This document shows positions 1 through 7,821 of a stretch of DNA of 64,000 nucleotides, piece by piece; the stretch's first letter is position 1; each line of letters starts with the position of its first letter. Location: assembly GCA_963828505.1 (NCBI GenBank), contig CAWHFM010000007.1:434001-498000 (forward strand), read 5' to 3'. Source of the stretch: Bog-473 sp963828505. GTDB taxonomy: Bacteria; Actinomycetota; Acidimicrobiia; Acidimicrobiales; RAAP-2. Made by a program: the position numbers and the translations under genes. The notes beneath the pieces were generated by a model. That model was not told the DNA's origin. It saw only the letters and a program-made list of their open reading frames with translations, and made no database searches.

Positions 1-397
1 CCTGGTCGTGCCAGAGGGCGTGCTCGTTTCGGGACGTGGCTCTACCTGCGAACCCTCCACGACGGCTACCACCCGCACTGGGCGGACGAGATGCTCTTCG
101 ATCTCAGCGACGACCCGCACGAGCAGCGTGACCTCGCCGGCTCGAAGCCGGCCGAGCTCGACCGAGCGCGTGCCCTCCTGGCGAACTGGACGACAGACGC
201 AATTGAGTCGATCGCTCTCACCGATCGACCCGTTGGACACGGTGCTTGGCGAGGGCGGACCGATGCACGTGCGAGGACACCTGCGGGCCTACCTCGAGCG
301 GCTCGAACGAACCGGCCGGTCGCAGTGGGTCGAGCCATTGACGGTCCGTCATCCCGCCGAGGCCGCCGCCGAAGCGAAGACGGTGCCTTGGTTCTGA
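1..397 (+). CDS. Sulfatase, C-terminal fragment (cut by window edge, frameshifted)
   Basis: This is the 3' end of an arylsulfatase-family gene whose start lies left of the window. From base 1 the frame reads FGTWLYLRTLHDGYHPHW and then LFDLSDDPHEQRDLA, the usual C-terminal sulfatase signature (Leu-Phe/Tyr-Asp-Leu-x-x-Asp-Pro-x-Glu). After about base 205 the homologous reading moves by one base, to DPLDTVLGEGGPMHVRGHL and on to a TGA at 395-397. The segment therefore contains a net one-base insertion near 200-225. The catalytic formylglycine site is not in the window, so substrate and activity cannot be judged. Family assignment rests on the C-terminal motif only. Confidence 0.6.
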   Translation, partial: LVVPEGVLVSGRGSTCEPSTTATTRTGRTRCSSISATTRTSSVTSPARSRPSSTERVPSWRTGRQTQLSRSLSPIDPLDTVLGEGGPMHVRGHLRAYLERLERTGRSQWVEPLTVRHPAEAAAEAKTVPWF

Positions 398-611
398 GGG
401 CCGGAATGTCGCTCTGGCGCCGATGACAAATCCTTCGGCGGGTCCTCCAGATCGAAGTCGAAGGCCCGGAAGTGTTCACCGGCGAAGATCCGGCCGAATC
501 GGCGGCAACACCAGATAGGTGACGGAGATCGAACAGCAGACGGGTCACGACCTGGTGGACTTCCCGTTGAGTCCGTGGGGTAACAGGTACAGCTGTGATT
601 CACTAGGTCGT

Positions 612-1205
612 GTGATTCATAGGCGCAGCGTGGCATTGCTCACTCTTGCGGTGCTGACGGTCATGTCGGCCTCCGGGCTCCACTCCGCCGCGTCGGCATC
701 GGGGCGACCACCCGTCCGCGTGACATTCGTCCTGAAACCGACTTGGCTACCGAGCGGGTACTCCGTCTCGGGAGGTGGCTGGGTGAGCCCCCCTGGGGGG
801 CTGCAGGTCTATCCCAATACCGGAACGGAGTCCGTCCTGATCGTGCGCTCGAACAAGCACCCCACCGTTCCCGTGCTCTTCACGCTGACTTACTACAGCT
901 ATCACGATCCCGAATCGAAGACCATCAGGGTTATGGCAACTCCGGCGAAGTCGGCGGGACCGCGACCCGCCACTCCCAACACCAAGCTGGGCCACCGGAA
1001 GGTCGCGTTATACAGCTACACGCAAGGTGCTCTTCACAACCTCAATGTGGATGTGTCGTGGGTGGAAGATGGCGATTCGATTCAAGTGACGACTCAAGGA
1101 TTGCCCACTGATCAAGTGATCCGTTTTGTCAATCGTCTCGTCCAGAAAAGCCAACACCGACAGGCGCCGTCCATCACCCCGAGAGCCGTCACCACCATCC
1201 CCTGA
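612..1205 (+). CDS. Secreted protein of unknown function
   Basis: Predicted exported protein of 197 residues if started at the GTG at 612. An earlier ATG at 519 would place about 31 unlikely residues before the signal peptide. Residues 2-30 form a signal peptide: basic HRR, a hydrophobic run ending LTVMSASG, then an Ala/Ser-rich cleavage region. The mature part is soluble and beta-rich in appearance. It ends with a stretch resembling DUF4367-type domains, in which a threonine-rich strand precedes a helix reading LPTDQVIRFVNRLV. I do not recognise a specific family. It stands alone between the sulfatase fragment and the tRNA genes. Confidence 0.6.
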   Translation: MIHRRSVALLTLAVLTVMSASGLHSAASASGRPPVRVTFVLKPTWLPSGYSVSGGGWVSPPGGLQVYPNTGTESVLIVRSNKHPTVPVLFTLTYYSYHDPESKTIRVMATPAKSAGPRPATPNTKLGHRKVALYSYTQGALHNLNVDVSWVEDGDSIQVTTQGLPTDQVIRFVNRLVQKSQHRQAPSITPRAVTTIP

Positions 1206-1438
1206 GGCGAGGGCCAATCCTAGGAAAATGTGCCGAAGGCGGACATGGGGATCACCCAGCGTCGGAGTGCCGAACTGCGCCAAGATCACACCTCGCGCCG
1301 CCGAAACGACCCCCCTTGCTCTCCCTGGGGGCGCTGCGAGTCGGGATGGCCATCGAGTCCGGCTTTCGAACCTCGGGCTGCCGGGGGTGGTGCGTTTGAA
1401 CAGCGTTATCCCCCACATCCCCTAGGCAAATCCCCGAG

Positions 1439-1512
1439 CGCCCCGGGCAGGATTCGAACCTGCGTGAAACGGATTAGAAGTCCGTTGCCTACGTCCGCTC
1501 GGCCACCGGGGC
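1439..1512 (-). tRNA. tRNA-Arg (anticodon TCT)
   Basis: On the minus strand the sequence folds as a cloverleaf. The acceptor stem GCCCCGG (1512-1506) pairs with CCGGGGC (1446-1440), the T-loop reads GTTCGAATC, and the anticodon loop CTTCTAA carries TCT. CCA is not encoded. Confidence 0.93.
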
Positions 1513-1576
1513 TCGATTCGTGCTGTCCCCAGCCTGGCATAGCCCAGGGTTCGGGTGTGCCACACTTGGCTCCCTC

Positions 1577-1651
1577 GGTGGGCGTAGCTCAGTTGGTTAG
1601 AGCGCCAGGTTGTGGTCCTGGAGGTCGGGGGTTCGAGACCCCTCGCTCACC
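1577..1651 (+). tRNA. tRNA-His (anticodon GTG)
   Basis: The acceptor stem GTGGGCG (1578-1584) pairs with CGCTCAC (1644-1650). The extra G at 1577 opposite C1651 is the histidine identity pair. The anticodon loop TTGTGGT carries GTG, and the T-loop reads GTTCGAGAC. It is divergent from the neighbouring tRNA-Arg. CCA is not encoded. Confidence 0.95.
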
Positions 1652-1667
1652 CCGAACCGTGCCGAAC

Positions 1668-1683
1668 CCGTGACGGGTCACGG
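1668..1683. promoter_or_regulatory. Palindrome between tRNA-His and SDR gene
   Basis: CCGTGAC-GG-GTCACGG is a perfect 7-bp inverted repeat lying 33 bp upstream of the SDR start and 17 bp after tRNA-His. It could be an operator for the SDR/MDR operon or part of the tRNA 3' processing/termination region. There is no T tract. Confidence 0.4.
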
Positions 1684-1715
1684 CAACGAAGCAGTGTTCT
1701 CGGAGTAGTGATGCA

Positions 1716-2498
1716 ATGAGCGCGGCGAGCCGACGGACGGTCCTGGTGACCGGTGCCTCCTCGGGCATCGGCGCTGCCGTGGCGCGCGTGCTCGCGACCC
1801 GCCACGACACCGTCGCTCTGGTGGCGCGCCGCGCCGACCGTCTGGACCAGGTGCTGGCCGATTGCCGAACCACCTCACCGGCCTCGGAGCGCTGGGCCGC
1901 GGACCTCTCGGACCCCGATGCCGCGGCGGCGCTGGCTCTCCGGATCTGGGACCACTACGGCGGCCTCGATGTCGTGGTCAACAACGCCGCCGTCCCGATG
2001 CGGCGTCACGCCACCCGGCTGACCACCGCCGAGGTGGAGCGAACGATGCGGATCAACTTCTTCTCACCAGCCGCCGTGACGCTCGCCCTCCTGCCCCGGA
2101 TGCTCGAACGCCGCAGCGGCACCATCGTGAACGTGTCGAGCCTCGGCGGACGCCTGGGCATCGCGACCGAAGCGGCCTACTCGGCCTCGAAATTCGCCCT
2201 CGCCGGGTGGAGCGAGTCGCTGGCCCTCGACCTCGACGGGACCGGCGTCGGGATCAAGCTGGTCCTGCCCGGGGCCATCGACACGGAGATCTGGGACCAA
2301 CCCGACAACGATGCGCCCCTCTACGACGGCCCGAAGGACCCTCCTGAGTCCATCGCCGCCGCTCTCGTCGACGCCATCGACTCCGAGCGCTTCGAGCACT
2401 ACCTGCCCGACATGAAGGCGGTCGTCGAGGCGAAGACGACGGACATCGACACATTCATGGCCGGGATGCGGTCCTTCACACAGCAGGCCGGCGGGTGA
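1716..2498 (+). CDS. Short-chain dehydrogenase/reductase (classical SDR)
   Basis: NAD(P)-dependent oxidoreductase of 260 residues, the usual length for classical SDRs. The cofactor motif TGASSGIG is at residues 12-19, NNA at 89-91, the catalytic Ser near 141-142 and Tyr155-x3-Lys159 (YSASK). An Arg-Arg pair after strand 2 (VARRADR) suggests NADP(H) preference. It overlaps the next gene by 4 bases (GTGA), so translation is coupled to the MDR dehydrogenase. With the kinase and hydroxyacid dehydrogenase downstream, a role in sugar alcohol or sugar-acid oxidation is likely but not proven. The ATG start has a GGAG-like site about 12 bases upstream. Confidence 0.85.
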   Translation: MSAASRRTVLVTGASSGIGAAVARVLATRHDTVALVARRADRLDQVLADCRTTSPASERWAADLSDPDAAAALALRIWDHYGGLDVVVNNAAVPMRRHATRLTTAEVERTMRINFFSPAAVTLALLPRMLERRSGTIVNVSSLGGRLGIATEAAYSASKFALAGWSESLALDLDGTGVGIKLVLPGAIDTEIWDQPDNDAPLYDGPKDPPESIAAALVDAIDSERFEHYLPDMKAVVEAKTTDIDTFMAGMRSFTQQAGG

Positions 2499-3736
2499 AG
2501 GCCCTCCTCTTCGGCGCCCCGCCCGATCCGGACGAGGTCCGCCCGACCCCCCAGGACGAGCTGGAAGCTTCCCTGGCGCAGATCCCCTTCGGCCTGCACG
2601 AGCTGGAGGATGCGCGCCTGGTCCGGCCCGATTGGGTAATCACCAAACCCATCCTCTCCGGAATCTGCGGCTCGGACGCCAAGCTCGTGCTCGGCGACTT
2701 CAACACGGGCGACATCGACAACCCGATGGCGGCCTTCTCTTCTCTCCCACACGTGCCCGGGCACGAGGTGGTGGCCGAGGTGGTGTCGCTCGGGCGGGAC
2801 GCCGCGGGACTCGAACCGGGGCAGCGTGTCGTGCTCAACCCTTGGCTGACCTGCGCCCCGAGGGGCATCTCCCCGATGTGCCCTCCCTGCCAAGCGGGGG
2901 ACCTCAGCCTGTGTTGGAGCTTCACCACAGGCGACCTCGGGCCCGGCGTGCACGTCGGGGTCATCACGGGAGCACCCGGTGCGTGGGCCGAGCAGCTTGC
3001 GGCACACGACTCCATGCTCATCCCCGTTCCCGACGGGGTGTCGGACGAGGCTGCGGTGCTGGCGGACCCGTTCTCCGTGTCGTTCCATGCCATCGTGCGC
3101 CATCCGCCCCCACCGGGAGGGCGGGTGCTCGTCTACGGGGCGGGCGCGCTCGGGTTGACCAGTGTGGCCATCCTGCGCTCGCTCTACCCCGAGGTCGAGG
3201 TGGGCGTCGTCGCCCGTTTCGAGGCCCAGCGCGCCATGGCCGAGCAGTTCGGGGCGGCCGCCGTCTTCGACCACGAGCCGCGCCTGGCCCTCGTGGAAGC
3301 CCTGGCGGATTGGTCGGGAGCCGTCCTTCACGCCCCGCTCGACGGACTCCCCGTCACCCATCCCGGGCATATCGACGTGGTGTACGACTCCATTGCCAAG
3401 GCGGAGACCCTCGAGGTGGATGTCCGCGTCCTGGCCGAGCGCGGCCGGCTCGTCTACACCGGCGTCGCCACGCCGGCGCGGTGGGAGTCGACGCCGATCT
3501 ACTTCAAAGAGCTCACCATCGCCGGGTCGAACGCGTTCGGCCTGGAGGACTTCGAGGGCAGGCGAGGAGCACGCCATCTCCCACTATCTCCAGACTGGTC
3601 AGCGACGGCCGGCTTGACATCACTCCGCTGCTCACGCACCGTTTCTCGCTCGAAGAATGGTGGCCCGCCCTCAAGTCCCTCGCCCGCCAGGACCGGAGCG
3701 GCGCGCTCGAAGGTCGCATTCGAGCCGAACGGCTGA
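2495..3736 (+). CDS. Zinc-type MDR alcohol dehydrogenase, with three 1-base insertions
   Basis: Medium-chain dehydrogenase/reductase of roughly 412 residues. The N-terminal GroES-like domain contains the catalytic zinc region (SGICGSDAK, then PGHE) and a structural Cys cluster of the form CPPCQxGDLSLC. A Rossmann domain follows (VLVYGAGALG). It starts at a GTG overlapping the SDR stop. Comparison with the duplicated 3' end at 4298-4620 shows three single extra bases near 3563, 3593 and 3709. Together they restore the original frame, which ends ..KVAFEPNG at 3736. The middle of the C-terminal domain (HAISHYLQ, LVSDGRLDITPLLTHRF) is readable in the other two frames. Substrate is unknown. Long-chain or polyol dehydrogenase is the best guess. 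Confidence 0.8.
   Translation: MKALLFGAPPDPDEVRPTPQDELEASLAQIPFGLHELEDARLVRPDWVITKPILSGICGSDAKLVLGDFNTGDIDNPMAAFSSLPHVPGHEVVAEVVSLGRDAAGLEPGQRVVLNPWLTCAPRGISPMCPPCQAGDLSLCWSFTTGDLGPGVHVGVITGAPGAWAEQLAAHDSMLIPVPDGVSDEAAVLADPFSVSFHAIVRHPPPPGGRVLVYGAGALGLTSVAILRSLYPEVEVGVVARFEAQRAMAEQFGAAAVFDHEPRLALVEALADWSGAVLHAPLDGLPVTHPGHIDVVYDSIAKAETLEVDVRVLAERGRLVYTGVATPARWESTPIYFKELTIAGSNAFGLEDFEGRRGARHLPLSPDWSATAGLTSLRCSRTVSRSKNGGPPSSPSPARTGAARSKVAFEPNG
3418..3736 (+). repeat. Duplicated MDR dehydrogenase 3' end, copy 1
   Basis: About 320 bases encoding the last ~105 residues of the MDR dehydrogenase are repeated, highly similar, at 4298-4620. The run that covers VYTGVATPARWESTPIYFK is nearly base-identical in both. 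Divergence is mainly at third positions. Confidence 0.85.
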
Positions 3737-3830
3737 CCCCCGTATCCGACTCGGGGAAGCCGCCTTGGCGGTACGGGATCAGAAGCGCGTCAAAGCCTCG
3801 CGGTACTCGCTCGGTCCGAAATGTGGTGGG

Positions 3831-4299
3831 TCAGCGGCCCAGGGTGAGGTATGCGAATCCGAGTACGTTCCGATATCCGCCGAGCCAACCTTTGCGGTGA
3901 CTGTCGGCCTTCTGTCGAATCTCGGTAGCAGCGGGATGGTCGCCATGGAGATGAAGCCATTCCTCCCAGTCGGCGAGGTACCCCGACTCAAAAGACTCCC
4001 ACTCGTCGCGACTTGCCGTCTGCGTCCAAAGTGGACGGAATCCCGCGTTCGTCGCCAGGTCAACGAGACCGTCAAGATCGGTCAGGGCATCGGACTCGAT
4101 GCCTGGGTCACTGGTCTGCTTTCGCGTCGGAGCGGCTTCCCAGAACGTTGCGCCGAACAAGACCCGTCCGCCCGGCTTCGTGAGACGATGCAATACCTGC
4201 AAAGCCTGCGTCTGATCACCGTAAACATGGTGGGACCCGACGCACAGCACGAGATCGACTGGGGCAGCCTCGCTCGGCGCTGCTCCCTCGACGAAGCGG
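3831..4299 (-). pseudogene. SAM-dependent methyltransferase, 5'-truncated remnant
   Basis: The minus strand reads as the C-terminal ~155 residues of a class I methyltransferase. VDLVLCVGSHHVYG corresponds to motif II/strand 4, and LTKPGGRVLFGATFWE to the post-motif II strand. The ending is YRNVLGFAYLTLGR with TGA at 3833-3831. The N-terminal SAM-binding loop (motif I) is absent. Upstream of DVRFVEGAA, at about 4299, the sequence becomes the antisense of the duplicated dehydrogenase end. The gene has therefore lost its promoter and N-terminus at the junction and is unlikely to be functional. Confidence 0.7.
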
Positions 4300-4620
4300 A
4301 CGTCCGCGTCCTGGCCGAACGCGGCCGCCTCGTCTACACCGGCGTCGCCACGCCGGCGCGGTGGGAGTCGACGCCGATCTACTTCAAGGAGATCACCATC
4401 GCCGGGTCGAACGCGTTCGGCGTGGAGGACTTCGAAGGCCGGCGTCGTCATGCCATCGCCCACTACCTGCAGCTGGTCTCCGACGGCCGGCTCGACATCA
4501 CACCGATGCTCACGCACCGTTTCGCGGTCGAAGAATGGTGGCCCGCGCTCAAGGCCCTGGCCCGCCAGGACGACAGGCGGCGCGCTGAAGATCGCGTTCA
4601 CGCCGAACGGTCAACGGTGA
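4298..4620 (+). pseudogene. MDR dehydrogenase 3' fragment, copy 2
   Basis: Second copy of the C-terminal ~105 residues of the dehydrogenase at 2495. It begins at DVRVLAERGRLVYTG and includes GRLDITPMLTHRF and EEWWPALKALARQD. One extra base near 4578 shifts the frame. Corrected, it ends ..LKIAFTPNGQR with TGA at 4618-4620. There is no N-terminal domain and no start. It begins exactly where the methyltransferase remnant stops, suggesting a duplication or recombination join. The short similarity GGAYGTCCGC at both borders may be the joining homology. Confidence 0.8.
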
Positions 4621-4623
4621 ACG

Positions 4624-6007
4624 CTACGCCCCCGTTCCGAGCTCGCTGAACCTCTCGTAGCGCGCCCCGGTCGGGCCGACCCACGCCGGATCGGGTTCGA
4701 TCCGGCGCCCGACGCGCGCCCAACGCGCCGAGTCGTCGAGCGAGCCCTCGAGGCCCGCCGCCATCCGGGCGAAGTACGCCGCGCCGAAGGCAGCGCCCTC
4801 GGGCACCGAGACCGCGTCGACGGGCAAGTTGGTCGCGTCGGCCACCGCGGCCAGCCAGGCCGTCACTCGGGATCCGCCCCCGCTGGCCACGATGCGGGTC
4901 GCCTTGACGCCGGCCCGGTCGAGGATGCGCCGGACGACGAAACCGCTCGCTTCGAAGGCGGCGCGCTCCAGGTCGTGGGGTGACGAGCCGATGTCGAGAC
5001 CATAGAGGTTCGAGCGCAGGGTGTGGTCCTCGAAGGGTGTCCGTTCACCGCGGACGTAGGGCAGCCAGACCGGCACGCGGTCGGGGAGCCCGGGGCGCGG
5101 GTCGACGCGCTCGCGCTCGGGTCCCGGGCGCGGCACGCCGCGCACGAGCCCGCGCGCGCCCAGTCGACGAACAGCGCTCCGGCGTTGCTCGGCCCACCGA
5201 TGAGGAACCGCTGCGGTGTCGTGTGCGGATAGCTGACGAGGCCCGGGGCCACGATCCACTCCTCGCACACCGCCCAGACGATCAACGTCGCTCCGAAGAT
5301 GACCAGCACGTCCCCGGGCTCCGTCGCCCCGGCGACGATCTGGTCGCACAGCGCGTCGATCGTGCCGCCCGTGATCACCGTGCTCGTCCCGGGAAGGATC
5401 CCCGCGGCCTGCCCCATCGGGACGACGAGGGGCATCTGCGCTTCCTCCACCCCCAAGGAGGCGAGGAGATCCGCGTTCCATCGGCCGCGCTCGTGCAAAG
5501 CACCGAGAGCGGCGGTGACGCCCGTGTCGATGGCCGGGATCCGCGACAGCGCGCAGGTCGCCACGGCCTGGCAGGGCCAGTAGCCGCGCGCCTTGGGCTG
5601 CTCGGCGGCCGCCCACCGCAAAAAGCCTTCGGCGTCGGGCATGGCACCAGGGGGCAACACCCTCGGCCGCGGCTCTCGGGTTCGGGCCTTCCCTCCTGGT
5701 CCCCGTAGAGGACGCCGGGCAGCAAGGGCACGCCTTTGCGGTTGACCGCCGTCAGGGACGGCACCATCGACGCCACCGCCACGCCCGCGACTTCGTGCCG
5801 GCCGAGCTGCGCCGTCACCTCGGCATACGCCCGGCGCGGGCCGGCCCGCCACGCTCGCCTGGCGTCGTGGCGAAGGATGTCGGGCTCTGGCGCCATCACG
5901 GCATGGGGCACGCGACTCCGCGCCAAGACGGCCCCGTCGGCATCGACGGCCAGCGCCTTGACCGAGGTCGTCCCGATGTCGACGCCGACGGTGACGTCCG
6001 GGCTCAC
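4624..6007 (-). CDS. FGGY-family carbohydrate kinase (frameshifted)
   Basis: ATP-dependent sugar kinase of about 460 residues, normal for the FGGY (xylulokinase/gluconokinase) family. The GTG start at 6007 gives VTVGVDIGTTSVKALAVD, the N-terminal phosphate-1 motif. Later parts include VITGGTIDALCDQIVAGA, the C-terminal phosphate-binding stretch RIVASGGGSRVTAWLAAVAD, and PVDAVSVPEGAAFGAAYFA. The reading moves frame near 5670 and again in a GC-alternating tract near 5155-5165, with net one extra base. It is divergent from the D-2-hydroxyacid dehydrogenase and convergent with the dehydrogenase copies. It probably phosphorylates the ketose or acid made by the neighbouring dehydrogenases. Confidence 0.8.
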
Positions 6008-6012
6008 GAACC

Positions 6013-6026
6013 TGACGCACGTGTCA
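6013..6026. promoter_or_regulatory. Candidate operator, TGACAC-N2-GTGTCA type (degenerate)
   Basis: TGACGC-AC-GTGTCA has one mismatch to the palindrome found in front of several catabolic genes. It lies 6 bp from the kinase start on one side and 73 bp from the hydroxyacid dehydrogenase on the other, so it could serve both divergent genes. Confidence 0.35.
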
Positions 6027-6098
6027 TGATCACGTCATTATGGACGACGCCCGCGTGCCCCGCCCCGACGACCACGGCGACAACAGGCCGGTGGGGCC

Positions 6099-7082
6099 AT
6101 GACGTCGACCCGGCCGAAGGCTCTCGTGACCGCCGCGGTCAGCGGTCCGGGCTTGGCCTTGCTCCACCAGCTGGCCGACCTCGTGCTCGACTCGTGGCTC
6201 GACCAGCCGACGCTACGCATCTACAACGGCCAGCAGCTGGCCGAGCGGGTGGCGGCAGAAGGGGCGTCGATCGTCGTGGTCGAGAGCGACGTGTGCGGGC
6301 CCGAGCTCTACGAACAGCCCATGATCGCCGTCGCCAGCTGCCGGGGCGACCCCAACAACGTCGACGTGGCCGCGGCCACCGCGGCCGGGGTGCCCGTGCT
6401 GCACGCACCGGGCCGCAACGCCGACGCGGTGGCCGAGCTGGCCGTGGCCCTCCTCTTCGCCGCGACGCGCGGCGTCGTGCCGGCGGACCGGGACGTGCGC
6501 GAGGGCCAGATCTACCGGGACGGCAAGATCCCGTACCAGCGCTACCGCGCCTGGGAGCTCGCGGGCAAGACCGTCGGCCTCGTCGGCCTCGGGGCAGTCG
6601 GGAGGGCGCTGCGCTGGCGCCTGCGCGGGCTCGGCATGGAGGTGCTCGCCTACGACCCCTACGCCGCTGACGCCACCAGCACGTTTGAGCAGCTGCTGGC
6701 CCGCTCCGACGTCGTCTCCGTGCACGCTCCGGTCACAAAAGAGACCTCCGGCATGATCGACTCCGACGCCTTCGCCAAGATGCGCGACGGGGTCGTGTAC
6801 CTGAACACGGCACGGGCGCGGATCCACGACATCGACGCGCTCGTCACCGCTCTGGCGTCGGGAAAGGTGTCCGCGGCCGGGCTCGACCACTTCGAGGGTG
6901 AGCACCTACCGGTCGACCACCCGCTCATGTCCTTCCCTCAAGTGGTGCTCACACCGCACATCGGGGGCGCCACCTACGACACCGAGGCCAACCACACTCG
7001 CATGGTGGCCGAGGACCTGTGCCGGCTGATGGCGGGTGCCCGGCCGTTGCACATCGTCAACCCCGAGGTCCTCGCGGACTGA
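6099..7082 (+). CDS. D-2-hydroxyacid dehydrogenase (phosphoglycerate-dehydrogenase-like)
   Basis: NAD-dependent oxidoreductase of 327 residues in the D-isomer 2-hydroxyacid dehydrogenase family. It has the N-terminal catalytic domain with CRGDPNNVD near residue 81, the Rossmann motif GLGAVG at 163-168 followed by a strand ending in YDP, the substrate/catalytic Arg in LNTARAR, the Glu in HFEGEHLP, and the catalytic His in LTPHIGGAT. It lacks the C-terminal ACT/regulatory domains of SerA, so serine biosynthesis is not implied. Next to an FGGY kinase and polyol-type dehydrogenases, a role in sugar-acid catabolism (2-keto acid reduction) is more likely. Confidence 0.85.
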   Translation: MTSTRPKALVTAAVSGPGLALLHQLADLVLDSWLDQPTLRIYNGQQLAERVAAEGASIVVVESDVCGPELYEQPMIAVASCRGDPNNVDVAAATAAGVPVLHAPGRNADAVAELAVALLFAATRGVVPADRDVREGQIYRDGKIPYQRYRAWELAGKTVGLVGLGAVGRALRWRLRGLGMEVLAYDPYAADATSTFEQLLARSDVVSVHAPVTKETSGMIDSDAFAKMRDGVVYLNTARARIHDIDALVTALASGKVSAAGLDHFEGEHLPVDHPLMSFPQVVLTPHIGGATYDTEANHTRMVAEDLCRLMAGARPLHIVNPEVLAD

Positions 7083-7083
7083 C

Positions 7084-7815
7084 ATGGTCGCTCGCCAACC
7101 GACGATCGTCGCCACCAGCATCGGGTTCCAGGCGGAGGGTCCCGACCCCATGAACCTGCGTCCAGGACCGTCCTACCGTCTGGCCGCGGACTTGGCGGGC
7201 GCGGGCGAGCACCCGCGGCTGTGCATCATCGCCACCGCGGTCGGCGACGACTCCACCCTGCTGGCGGCAGCCCACAACGCCTTCTCCAAGCTCGGCTTCG
7301 TGAGCTCGCACCTGGCGCTGTTCCCCATGCCCAACGTGGCCGACATGCGCGCCCACCTTCTCGCCCAGGACGTCATCTGGGTGGCGGGAGGGAGCACCGC
7401 TAACCTGTTGGCGCTGTGGCGGCTGCACGGGCTCGACGTGATCCTGCGCGAGTGCTGGGAAGAAGGAATCGTGCTCAAGGGCGTCTCGGCCGGGTCGCTG
7501 TGCTGGCACGTGGGAGGCACCACGGACTCGTTCGGGCCCGACCTGCGACCGGTGACCGACGGGCTGGCGTTCCTTCCTTACTCCAACAGCCCGCACCACG
7601 ACGCCGAGGAGCAGCGGCGTCCCCTCGTGCACCGCCTCATCGCGGAGGGAGTCCTGCCTGACGGCTACGCCACCGAGAACAGGACGGGCCTGGTGTTCTT
7701 CGGCACCGAGCTGCAGGAGGCCTTCACCGAGGAGGAGGGGAAGGTGGCGTATTCGCTGACCCGCTCGGGCGACACCACCCGGGAGGAGCCGCTCCCGACC
7801 CGGCTGCTCGACTGA
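7084..7815 (+). CDS. Peptidase E-like serine hydrolase (family S51)
   Basis: Cytoplasmic protein of 243 residues resembling dipeptidase E. It carries the nucleophile elbow GVSAGSLCW (Ser135) after a glycine turn AGGSTANL at 101-108. The histidine-containing NSPHHDAEEQRRP motif follows. Family members cut Asp-X dipeptides or, in the cyanophycinase branch, beta-linked peptides. It starts one base after the hydroxyacid dehydrogenase stop, so it is probably co-transcribed, although no metabolic link is obvious. The ATG at 7084 is the first codon after that stop. Confidence 0.85.
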   Translation: MVARQPTIVATSIGFQAEGPDPMNLRPGPSYRLAADLAGAGEHPRLCIIATAVGDDSTLLAAAHNAFSKLGFVSSHLALFPMPNVADMRAHLLAQDVIWVAGGSTANLLALWRLHGLDVILRECWEEGIVLKGVSAGSLCWHVGGTTDSFGPDLRPVTDGLAFLPYSNSPHHDAEEQRRPLVHRLIAEGVLPDGYATENRTGLVFFGTELQEAFTEEEGKVAYSLTRSGDTTREEPLPTRLLD

Positions 7816-7821
7816 TTTCGG

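Noticed and set aside
1439..1651. tRNA pair as an integration site for a genomic island
   Set aside because: No integrase and no direct repeat of a tRNA 3' end was seen in the window.
1230..1673. Plus-strand reading through both tRNA genes
   Set aside because: Overlaps two well-folded tRNAs; reading noise.
4980..5708. Plus-strand reading opposite the FGGY kinase
   Set aside because: Antisense to recognised kinase motifs and Arg/Gly rich.
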